Shown one piece after another: positions 1-5,641 of a stretch of DNA of 8,705 nucleotides. Source of the stretch: Verrucomicrobia bacterium UBA3214 (GTDB lineage: Bacteria; Verrucomicrobiota; Kiritimatiellia; RFP12; UBA1067); NCBI GenBank assembly GCA_002363575.1, contig DEWI01000086.1:12295-20999 (forward strand), written 5' to 3'. The notes below the pieces were generated by a model. That model was not told the DNA's origin, ran no database searches, and saw only the letters and a program-made list of their open reading frames with translations. Each line of letters opens with the position of its first letter. Positions within the stretch are counted from its first letter, which is position 1. A program made the translations under genes and the position numbers.

Positions 1-512
1 ATTCCTTTCACCCGATTCGCGTCTCCATGAGCGACATTGATCGTTGAAAGTTTGCCGCACCCTAGGAAGGCGTAGCGCCCGATTTGGACGACACTTGACG
101 GTATAGTCACCGAAGTCAGTCCGCTGCAATTTTCAAAGGCACACTCCCCGATGCTCGTCACGGTCGAAGGAATCACAGCCTTCGTTTTCATCCATGTGCA
201 ATTTTGAAAAGCGCAATTGCCTATTCGCACTACGGGACACCCGCCGAGAACAGAAGGAATGCTTATCGAGGTCTCGGCTGTTTCAGCGGGAATCGTTTGG
301 CTTGAGGATGAGGCTGAAGGAAGCAAATCCGCGCCGGATACTGCCGCGGAAGCAATAACAACACCCTTCACGCCGTGAGACCCCCGCGTTATCTCTGCTT
401 CGCCATTGCTTATTGCATAAGACCAGCAGAAGCCATCGACCCATTCCTCGCCCGCCAACGCCAGCATCGGCATTGAAATAAGTGCTATAACCATCTTCAT
501 TATTTTCATCAT
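1..512 (-). CDS. BspA-type leucine-rich repeat protein, secreted (3' end beyond window)
   Basis: The first 170 codons of a longer gene; the reading frame is still open at base 1. The ATG at 512 follows a perfect GGAGGT Shine-Dalgarno with an 8-nt spacer; a second ATG follows directly. Residues 1-20 form a Sec signal peptide (basic start, hydrophobic core, cleavage after ALA). Residues 21-43 (GEEWVDGFCWSYAISNGEAE) resemble the short N-terminal module often preceding BspA repeats. From about residue 94 there are three repeats of 23-24 residues with the pattern IGxxAFxNCxxLxxVxIPSS, typical of the LRR_5/BspA family, whose members are surface adhesion or binding proteins. Residues 60-85 are Ser/Ala/Thr-rich. 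The gene is 148 nt downstream of the LpoB-like gene, so it may have its own promoter. Family assignment is firm; ligand and cell-surface anchoring cannot be judged because the C-terminus is missing. Confidence 0.88.
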   Translation of the reverse strand, partial: MMKIMKMVIALISMPMLALAGEEWVDGFCWSYAISNGEAEITRGSHGVKGVVIASAAVSGADLLPSASSSSQTIPAETAETSISIPSVLGGCPVVRIGNCAFQNCTWMKTKAVIPSTVTSIGECAFENCSGLTSVTIPSSVVQIGRYAFLGCGKLSTINVAHGDANRVKG

Positions 513-660
513 CGTCTTTTACCTCCTTGTTTCTTCATATTGCATCTCGAAAACTTCCCTGCAGATTTCAAATACGCTTATGAACACCTCTTACGATCGA
601 CAAGCAGACACGGCATAAACCTCGCATACCGTTTTTCTCGATCTGTATGTCTGGTTCCTT
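513..660. other. 148-nt intergenic gap before the LRR gene
   Basis: No ORF with a ribosome binding site was found on either strand. The only signal is the GGAGGT ribosome binding site of the LRR gene at 521-526. I see no strong inverted repeat followed by a T-run and no convincing -35/-10 pair. It is the longest gap inside the gene series, so a transcript end or a new promoter could lie here, but the sequence does not show it. Confidence 0.5.
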
Positions 661-1341
661 TTAGCTTTGTTGTCTCAATTCGATCCCGGTACCCGCCGGA
701 ATCGAAAATGCTTCATCCTGCGGCGCAGCCTTACTAATCATCGTCTGGATTCCCTCCCACACGATTTTGCCGGTGGGAAAGTCGTGGAGGGCGAGATAGA
801 GCTTGAAGGTATTGTAGCCGCCGACATCCTCGAAATGGCGGAAATCGCCGAGAAGGAGAAAATCGGGCGAATCATGCAGTCCGAGCGACTGGACGAGCGC
901 ACCGTTCTCCATGCCGCCGTTCGCGCCAGAAAGAATGCGGGAGGCGATTGCGCCGCTCGCTTCGTCGTCCTTTGCTTCGACGAGCGTAGATTCAAGAAGC
1001 GCAATGCGAATACGGTCGCGGGCGGCGTCGAGCCGTCCTTGGATGCGCTGGGTGGTCATGTTGGCGATGTTGCCGCACACGACAACTGGAAACGCACCGT
1101 TCTTGCGCGTTTTCGCCGCTTCGTAGTTGCGCATGAAAAGCGGAGACGAAAGCATCTTGCGGGCGAGTTCCGCAGCCGACGTGTCGAGGTCATATACGGT
1201 CGGCGACTGCGGGCGACCGGCGATTGGCGTTCCTTCAGCAACATAAACCGTGCGGCATCCAGCGCACGCCGACAGCACAATTGCAGCGACAAATGCAGCC
1301 CTCACGCAAACTATCGTAGATTGGTTCATGATTGTTCTCAT
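661..1341 (-). CDS. LpoB-like outer-membrane lipoprotein (solo LpoB domain)
   Basis: A 226-aa lipoprotein. The ATG at 1341 is preceded by AAGGAGA with a suitable spacer. The signal peptide (residues 1-25) ends in the lipobox LSAC, with Cys26 the likely lipidated residue; a second Cys at 29 follows. Residues 27-50 form a Pro/Thr-containing linker. Residues about 52-203 form an LpoB-type domain: helix AELARKMLSSP, strand FPVVVCGNIANMTT, helix LDAARDRIRIALLES, then SPDFLLLGDF and TGKIVWEG. In E. coli LpoB activates the synthase domain of PBP1b from the outer membrane; that role here is inferred. The closest relative in the window is the C-terminal half of the gene at 3978-5141, which shares MLSSP, SPDF and TGKIxWEGIxT. 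It is last in a tight block, 21 nt after the small lipoprotein gene. A CsgG- or FlgO-like role is the main alternative. Confidence 0.85.
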   Translation of the reverse strand: MRTIMNQSTIVCVRAAFVAAIVLSACAGCRTVYVAEGTPIAGRPQSPTVYDLDTSAAELARKMLSSPLFMRNYEAAKTRKNGAFPVVVCGNIANMTTQRIQGRLDAARDRIRIALLESTLVEAKDDEASGAIASRILSGANGGMENGALVQSLGLHDSPDFLLLGDFRHFEDVGGYNTFKLYLALHDFPTGKIVWEGIQTMISKAAPQDEAFSIPAGTGIELRQQS

Positions 1342-1362
1342 TTTCTTGTTCTCCTTGAAATT

Positions 1363-1503
1363 TCAAAGACCTGAAAGCCCTGTGCCTATGCCAGAGAGGA
1401 TTCCTGCGGCGGCTGTGCCGAACTGATCGCTCGTGCATCCCGCGCAGAAAAGCGCAAATACGGCAAGAACAACTGCCATCTTCCATATCTGTTTCATCGC
1501 CAT
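1363..1503 (-). CDS. Small lipoprotein, 46 aa, glycine-rich tail
   Basis: A short gene that length cut-offs miss. Translation from the ATG at 1503 gives a classic lipoprotein signal: a basic start (MAMKQIWK), a hydrophobic stretch VVLAVFALF, then CAGC with Cys23 the probable lipidated residue. The mature part is only 24 residues; its second half (GTAAAGILSGIGTGLSGL) is Gly/Ala-rich with small residues regularly spaced, like a glycine-zipper segment. AGGAG lies 5 nt before the ATG, inside the last codons (Lys-Arg-Arg) of the upstream gene, whose TAA ends 1 nt before this start. A second in-frame ATG at 1497 (MKQIW) is also possible. The tight coupling to both neighbours argues for a real gene. 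Function is unknown; a small membrane-anchored partner or assembly aid of the cluster is a guess. Confidence 0.72.
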   Translation of the reverse strand: MAMKQIWKMAVVLAVFALFCAGCTSDQFGTAAAGILSGIGTGLSGL

Positions 1504-1504
1504 T

Positions 1505-2953
1505 TTATCTCCTTTTCATATAAAACGCTTCTAAAGCATTTTGTTGTCGTGCCGACAATGGAATGTCCTCAAAGCGCCCTATTCCTCTCGTCTCGACATC
1601 GTTTTGCAGCTTATCTACTTCATTACATAGAGATTCGTATTTCAAGAAAATAGACTTAAAAATAGACTCCGCAGCCATCTCACGTTCAGGCACTGACGTA
1701 TATGCCTCATTGATTTTCGAGACGATATCAGCAAACACATCCCGCAATTTTGCAGCATTATCGTTCAGTAACGGAATATAGCTCTTTGCACTTTCCTTGC
1801 CCTTCGCCAACATTTCCTTCAGCAACGCAATCCGCTCATTGATCAAATCTTTTATCAATGATTCAAACTTCCCTGTGTCAATGTATTGCAACTTATCAGT
1901 TTCAATCTGATTGCCTTCAAAGATAGCTCCGCTCTTGTTCCTGGCGATGACCATCTTCAACTCTTCGAATTTATCGGGATCGTAAACTGATTCATCTGTA
2001 ATTCCAAATTGCTCGCCCCCATAATAAGAACCTTCCTTTGACGTGTTACGCCTTTGGGGAGTGCGGCGCTCTTGATGAACGTTGCGCCGTGGCTTTACCT
2101 CGGTGATTTTTTCCGCATTTCGATGTTTTAGATGTTCCAGTTCCGGGAATAGCGGCTGTTCTTTCAAATGATCGAGTTCAGGGAACAACGAAGGTTCTGG
2201 CTGGACAGGTGGAGCCGTCCTCGTGATGTCGCCCTGAATGTTTTTTGCCGCATCATGGGCTTCTTTGCATTTTGCCGCGAAATCCTTGTCCTTCCAGAGT
2301 TCGTTGCGAACTCTGTTCAAATCTCTCGCCGAAATCACCTTTTTGCTGAACGGCGGTATCGCGTCATGCGCCAAATCTTTGAACACTATCGGCTTGTCGT
2401 CTGGCATCTGCATGAAATGGCGATTCCCGACAATTGCATCCAAATTATCCGCTTTCCACACTTTCGACTTGCTGAAGCGCCACTGTTCAATGACATATAA
2501 CGCCACTGAGTCTTTTCTGCCCCATTCACCTAGATGCCATGTTCCTTCGGGATTGCTAAAGAGATTTTTCTTGTAGGCGTCGATTTTCAACATCTCCTTC
2601 AAGCCGTCTACGCCAAGCGTTCCGCCTACTTCGTCCACGGGAATCTTGACGACAACAGCAGCAACGCTTCTCAGGTCCTTCCCCCAAACGGCGAACGATT
2701 CTACGTCTTGCTTGCTGATTGATTTTCCGTCTTTACTCAAGAAATGTATGCCGTCCGGCAAACTTTCTTCACAACCCAGCCTTTCCACTTTTTGATCCAG
2801 CTCTCCAGAGCTGCTATCGCTCGTTGTCTGCGAGTAAACCCCATGTGTTTTCACTCCTCCACCATAAGTCGTGCCGGAATAGACGTTGCAGCAACAAACG
2901 AATGATGTCGCAGCAAGCATTCGTGCGAGAAGGGTGCTTCTGCCGTCAATCAC
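1505..2953 (-). CDS. Unrecognised 482-aa protein with possible signal peptide, AT-rich relative to neighbours
   Basis: I do not recognise a family. The frame is open further upstream to 3430, but that part is a shadow of the preceding gene. The best start is the GTG at 2953, which overlaps that gene's TGA (GTGA) and has GAGG 5 nt upstream; an ATG at 2920 lacks a ribosome binding site. The N-terminus (residues 5-26: RSTLLARMLAATSFVCCCNV) could be a signal peptide with three adjacent Cys, but has no proper lipobox. Residues 28-55 are Gly/Ser/Thr-rich; 56-240 look globular with Trp-rich patches (WHLGEWGRK). A 12-residue tandem repeat lies at 256-276 (LFPELDHLK, LFPELEHLK), followed by a very basic stretch at 277-305. 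Residues 330-455 are helical, charged and possibly coiled coil. Sampled lines are 35-47% G+C against about 67% in the preceding gene, so acquisition by transfer is possible. Confidence 0.78.
   Translation of the reverse strand: MIDGRSTLLARMLAATSFVCCCNVYSGTTYGGGVKTHGVYSQTTSDSSSGELDQKVERLGCEESLPDGIHFLSKDGKSISKQDVESFAVWGKDLRSVAAVVVKIPVDEVGGTLGVDGLKEMLKIDAYKKNLFSNPEGTWHLGEWGRKDSVALYVIEQWRFSKSKVWKADNLDAIVGNRHFMQMPDDKPIVFKDLAHDAIPPFSKKVISARDLNRVRNELWKDKDFAAKCKEAHDAAKNIQGDITRTAPPVQPEPSLFPELDHLKEQPLFPELEHLKHRNAEKITEVKPRRNVHQERRTPQRRNTSKEGSYYGGEQFGITDESVYDPDKFEELKMVIARNKSGAIFEGNQIETDKLQYIDTGKFESLIKDLINERIALLKEMLAKGKESAKSYIPLLNDNAAKLRDVFADIVSKINEAYTSVPEREMAAESIFKSIFLKYESLCNEVDKLQNDVETRGIGRFEDIPLSARQQNALEAFYMKRR
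2126..2188 (-). repeat. Tandem 36-nt repeat encoding LFPELxHLK twice
   Basis: Inside the 482-aa orphan gene two copies of a 12-residue unit follow each other (residues 256-264 and 268-276): LFPELDHLK then LFPELEHLK. The DNA copies differ at several third positions and a few others, so the duplication is not recent or the motif is kept by selection. It looks like a short linear binding motif or hinge next to a basic segment. Confidence 0.8.
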
Positions 2954-3981
2954 AATTCCCTCGCTTTCTCCATGAGCTGGTCGACTGTCGGGGAGCGGGG
3001 AGCGACTGTTTCCGCGCCGCCGGGAGGGCTGAGTTTCAAGTCTTTGACTTCGCCTTTGTCGATCTTCACGCCGCTGTTCTTCCAATACTGCGCCGTGCCG
3101 TCGGCGAGCGTGCGGCGCACATAGTCGTCCGTTTCGCCGGTCTTGCGGATGCGGTCGATCGTCTCTGCAAACAGCGCCTCGCTCTTGAAGCGCTCGCGCC
3201 CCGTCGAATCGAGCAGAAGCACGACGTTGTACGTCTGCCCGTCCGTGAAATACGCCATTGTCGAGTACGGCACGCAGAATGGATATTCCACTACGAGATT
3301 GTGTACGCCCTTCGGCACGGGCACCATTGCGGGGATCGTCCCCATTGCGACGCCATCCACCTTCACGTCCGCGCCCTGGATGTTGCATGTGAAGTTCACG
3401 TTTACGACATCCGCCGGCTTTGGATTCCAATCAATCCCGGCAGCTTTTTTTATGAATCCGGCGGCGCACTTCACAGCCGCCTCGTGGAGAAGCCGCTCAT
3501 ATAGTTCGTTCGTGTCGTCTTCGACCTGCGCAGAGGTGACATTGCGAAACACGTCGACAGTCTCCTCGCCGCAGAGGGTCGCGCCTGTCGCCGCATCGGC
3601 AAGAGCAATCGCAACCTGCGCCTTGAAGCGATATGCGCCGGGCTTGCCTTCGATACGGATAGTCGTGCTGCTCATATCCTGAACGGACGCGGTAATGACA
3701 CCGTCCGCCCCGAGCATCTGCGCAAGGCTCTTTGCCGACGCTTCGGGCATCGCCTCGCCGTTGACTGTCCTATTCTGTCGCACTCCAATGACATTTTCCG
3801 GATTGACAATAGTCCAACCATTGCCCGCAAGTTGCGCGACAAGCGTATCCGCCAACGCGGACATCGGCAGATTCGGCGTGCGGACACTATGATTCTGGAC
3901 TACGAGCGCCACCCTGCGCGGATCGGCGAGAGCCGCAAGCGCAGCAAGAACTCCTGCAAACAAAACAAATAGCCGTTTCAT
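2950..3981 (-). CDS. Secreted protein with CsgG/LpoB-like N-terminal domain and PEGA-like domain
   Basis: 343 aa. The ATG at 3981 overlaps the upstream stop (ATGA) and has GGAGG 9 nt before it; a longer frame from 4026 would cut into the upstream gene and lose the signal peptide. Residues 1-19 (MKRLFVLFAGVLAALAALA) are a Sec signal cleaved before Asp20. Residues 22-180 match the N-terminal domain of the next upstream gene: VALVVQNH, VIGVRQNRT, GADGVITASV and ADAATGATLCGE are shared landmarks. The pattern LGADGVITASV recalls the CsgG/LpoB/TolB-N type of fold. Residues about 195-258 look like a PEGA domain (GADVKVDGVAMGTIP, then VPKGVHNLVVEY), a small beta-domain found in surface proteins. The remaining C-terminus is charged and ends with SPTVDQLMEKAREL, which resembles the start of the LpoB domains nearby. 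Probably periplasmic; exact function unknown. Confidence 0.85.
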   Translation of the reverse strand: MKRLFVLFAGVLAALAALADPRRVALVVQNHSVRTPNLPMSALADTLVAQLAGNGWTIVNPENVIGVRQNRTVNGEAMPEASAKSLAQMLGADGVITASVQDMSSTTIRIEGKPGAYRFKAQVAIALADAATGATLCGEETVDVFRNVTSAQVEDDTNELYERLLHEAAVKCAAGFIKKAAGIDWNPKPADVVNVNFTCNIQGADVKVDGVAMGTIPAMVPVPKGVHNLVVEYPFCVPYSTMAYFTDGQTYNVVLLLDSTGRERFKSEALFAETIDRIRKTGETDDYVRRTLADGTAQYWKNSGVKIDKGEVKDLKLSPPGGAETVAPRSPTVDQLMEKAREL

Positions 3982-5141
3982 TTCCCCGATCCTCCGTTGC
4001 CAGTTATTGTCTCTATTCCCTCCCATGCGATCTTTCCGGTCCGAAGGCTGTGCATGGTCACCCTGAATTTATAGTACCCTGTGCCGTCAAGATCGGCAAA
4101 GTGCGCCAGATTGCCGACGACAAAGAAATCAGGAGAACCGTGCTGCTTTAGTTCTTCCATCAAATCTCCGTTTTCCGTCGCGCTGTTGCCGCTCGCGACA
4201 ATCCTCTTTGCAAGGCTGACGAGAATCGCATCGTCCTTCACGTCGAAAAGCTTCGAATCGAAGAGCTTTTTCCTGAATCTTTCGCCTGCCGCCTTAAGCC
4301 CGGCGTCGAATTCAGGACGTCCGGATTCGTTTTCCATGCCCCCGATGACGGCGATGGGAAGACGTTCGCCCTTCTCCTTCTGCTCTTCATAGTTCTTGAC
4401 GAACTGCGGACTCGAAAGCATCTCCACCGACAGTTTGTCAACGACTTTATCAAACACGGGTCTTTTTGGTTGCGGAGGCTGAGGTAATGGCTTGGGCGGC
4501 GGCGGGGGCGTAGGCTTCCATACCTTGACGGCTGGATTGCTTTTCAGCCGTTCGGCGCATTCTTCCGCCGCTGCAAACATGAGATTGCCGAGATATTCCT
4601 GTTTGTTCTGCGCAACTTGATTGTTGGTGTACTTCAGGCTCTTCACCTTTATCGTCTCACCGCAGACGGCTGCGCCGGTTTGCGCGTCAGCAAGGCTGAT
4701 GGAGATGCGGATCGAATACTGGTGAAGTACGGGCGGCGTGCCAAGCGTTGAATCAAGAAATTCCACAACCGACGCCGTTATCGCCCCTTCGGCCTTGAGC
4801 TGCCGTGCAAGTTCCATTGCCGGAACTTCTGGCGTCTTTTCACCGGCCGCCGTACGGTTCTGGTTTACGCCGAACGAGTTGTATGGATTGATAACCTGAA
4901 ACCCGCGATCCGAGAGTTTTGCCGCGAGCGCATCGGACAGCGCTATTATCGGTATGGAAGCGCCGGGCGAAGCGTGATTCTGAACCACAAGCGCTACTTT
5001 ATGCGGCCTGTTTGCCACCAGTTCGCATTCTTTTTCAGAAGGGCACGCCTCGCTCTCCACCGTAACGGTGACCTTCTGCGTTTGTGCAAATGCCGCGATG
5101 GCAATCATCGCAACTGACGCAGAAACGTGTATCGCCTTCAT
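3978..5141 (-). CDS. Two-domain secreted protein: CsgG/LpoB-like domain, proline-rich linker, LpoB domain
   Basis: 387 aa. The ATG at 5141 follows GGAGG with a 7-nt spacer; the frame extends ten codons upstream, but this start gives a clean Sec signal (residues 1-19, ending AFA). No lipobox is present; Cys33 and Cys39 lie in the mature N-terminus. Residues 47-200 form a domain shared with the next gene (VALVVQNH, NQNRT, GAITASV, ADAQTGAAVCGE). Residues 208-229 are a proline-rich linker (TPPPPPKPLPQPPQPKRP). Residues 231-383 form an LpoB-type domain: LSVEMLSSPQF, LPIAVIGGMENES, SPDFFVVGN, TGKIAWEGIET. A flexible Pro-rich spacer is also a feature of E. coli LpoB, where it helps cross the periplasm; here it separates two folded domains. 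First gene of a five-gene overlapping block, so probably co-translated with the PEGA-like protein. A role in controlling peptidoglycan synthesis is inferred. Confidence 0.86.
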   Translation of the reverse strand: MKAIHVSASVAMIAIAAFAQTQKVTVTVESEACPSEKECELVANRPHKVALVVQNHASPGASIPIIALSDALAAKLSDRGFQVINPYNSFGVNQNRTAAGEKTPEVPAMELARQLKAEGAITASVVEFLDSTLGTPPVLHQYSIRISISLADAQTGAAVCGETIKVKSLKYTNNQVAQNKQEYLGNLMFAAAEECAERLKSNPAVKVWKPTPPPPPKPLPQPPQPKRPVFDKVVDKLSVEMLSSPQFVKNYEEQKEKGERLPIAVIGGMENESGRPEFDAGLKAAGERFRKKLFDSKLFDVKDDAILVSLAKRIVASGNSATENGDLMEELKQHGSPDFFVVGNLAHFADLDGTGYYKFRVTMHSLRTGKIAWEGIETITGNGGSGK

Positions 5142-5184
5142 TCGCAATCCTCCTTTTAGCATAGGTGCCAAGGTAAAGGCGGCA

Positions 5185-5220
5185 CGGCAAGAGACGAGGA
5201 ATCACACACGTCTCTTGTCG
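5185..5220. other. Inverted repeat (12-bp arms, 12-nt loop) between two genes
   Basis: Arms 5185-5196 (CGGCAAGAGACG) and 5209-5220 (CGTCTCTTGTCG) pair over 12 positions on the plus strand, with one G-T wobble. On the transcribed minus strand the core is 9 perfect pairs plus two beyond one A-C mismatch. It lies just after the TRL-like gene stop and 44 nt before the two-domain LpoB gene. No T-run follows on the minus strand, so it is not a textbook intrinsic terminator; an mRNA-stabilising or processing hairpin, or an operator, are options. Confidence 0.6.
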
Positions 5221-5235
5221 CACACGCGCAAAATT

Positions 5236-5589
5236 CTACTTGTTTGTCTTAACCGGCGTGCCAGTCAGCGTGAACCACTGAAGACCCAACCAAGACAGAT
5301 TGACCCCCTTGGTATCAAGCGCATATTCAATCAACGCATCCGAACCCGGAGCCTGACCAAGACACTGCTTGTAGAGTCTACGGCTCGGCGAACCGCGCAG
5401 ATCACTAAGCGCAAAGCCAAATACATGGGCCTGGAATTCAGTGGAAGAGACTTCTGGCCCAACAACCGTGTAGCCATTCTGGTCAATTGGTTTCGACTTG
5501 TCCTGAATGACTCCGGGATACATCATGCACCCCGACATTGCCACTGCCGCAGCCGCGATTGCCGCCCCGGCGAGAACTTTCAACTTCAT
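5236..5589 (-). CDS. Small TRL-like lipoprotein
   Basis: 117 aa. The ATG at 5589 follows AAAGGA with a suitable spacer. The signal peptide is very Ala-rich (MKLKVLAGAAIAAAAVAMSGC) with Cys21 as the lipidated residue. The mature protein has the layout of TRL-like and related small Gram-negative lipoproteins: a short strand YTVVGPEV, then GFALSD, a polar segment SPSRRLYKQCLGQAP, then GSDALIEYALDT and a closing WFTLTGTPVK, the last like the ending VxGxAV(K/R) of those families. I am not sure which Pfam family it would hit. Their function is unknown. The gene stands apart from its neighbours (52 nt upstream gap, 94 nt downstream gap, a hairpin in each), so it may be a separate transcript or a differently expressed member of the cluster. 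Confidence 0.8.
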   Translation of the reverse strand: MKLKVLAGAAIAAAAVAMSGCMMYPGVIQDKSKPIDQNGYTVVGPEVSSTEFQAHVFGFALSDLRGSPSRRLYKQCLGQAPGSDALIEYALDTKGVNLSWLGLQWFTLTGTPVKTNK

Positions 5590-5613
5590 TTGTTTTTTCC
5601 TTTCGTTTTAACC

Positions 5614-5630
5614 CGCGCCACCATGGCGCG
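5614..5630. other. Perfect 7-bp GC-rich hairpin between two genes
   Basis: CGCGCCA (5614-5620), a 3-nt loop, and TGGCGCG (5624-5630) form a perfect inverted repeat in the 52-nt gap after the large lipoprotein gene and just before the ribosome binding site of the TRL-like gene. On the minus strand it is followed by GGTTAAAA, not a T-run, so termination is uncertain; it could also act as an mRNA-stabilising stem. Confidence 0.5.
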
Positions 5631-5641
5631 AAATCGTTTTC

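Noticed and set aside
600..650. Short inverted repeat (CATAC/GTATG) in the gap before the LRR gene
   Set aside because: Only five base pairs with a long loop and no T-run; expected by chance.
667..1374. 235-aa plus-strand ORF
   Set aside because: It is antisense to the LpoB-like lipoprotein gene, rich in Arg/His, without ribosome binding site or recognisable domain. It is a shadow frame of GC-rich coding DNA.
1235..1486. 83-aa minus-strand ORF
   Set aside because: Out of frame with both the 46-aa lipoprotein and the LpoB-like gene it overlaps; composition is Arg/Cys-rich and it has no ribosome binding site.
2954..3430. 159-codon upstream extension of the 482-aa orphan gene
   Set aside because: It lies wholly inside the PEGA-like gene in another frame, is Arg/Gly-rich and carries no signal peptide. 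The GTG at 2953 with GAGG and stop-start overlap is the better start.
2719..3504. 261-aa plus-strand ORF
   Set aside because: Antisense to two well-supported genes, with low-complexity Arg/His/Ala composition and no start signals.
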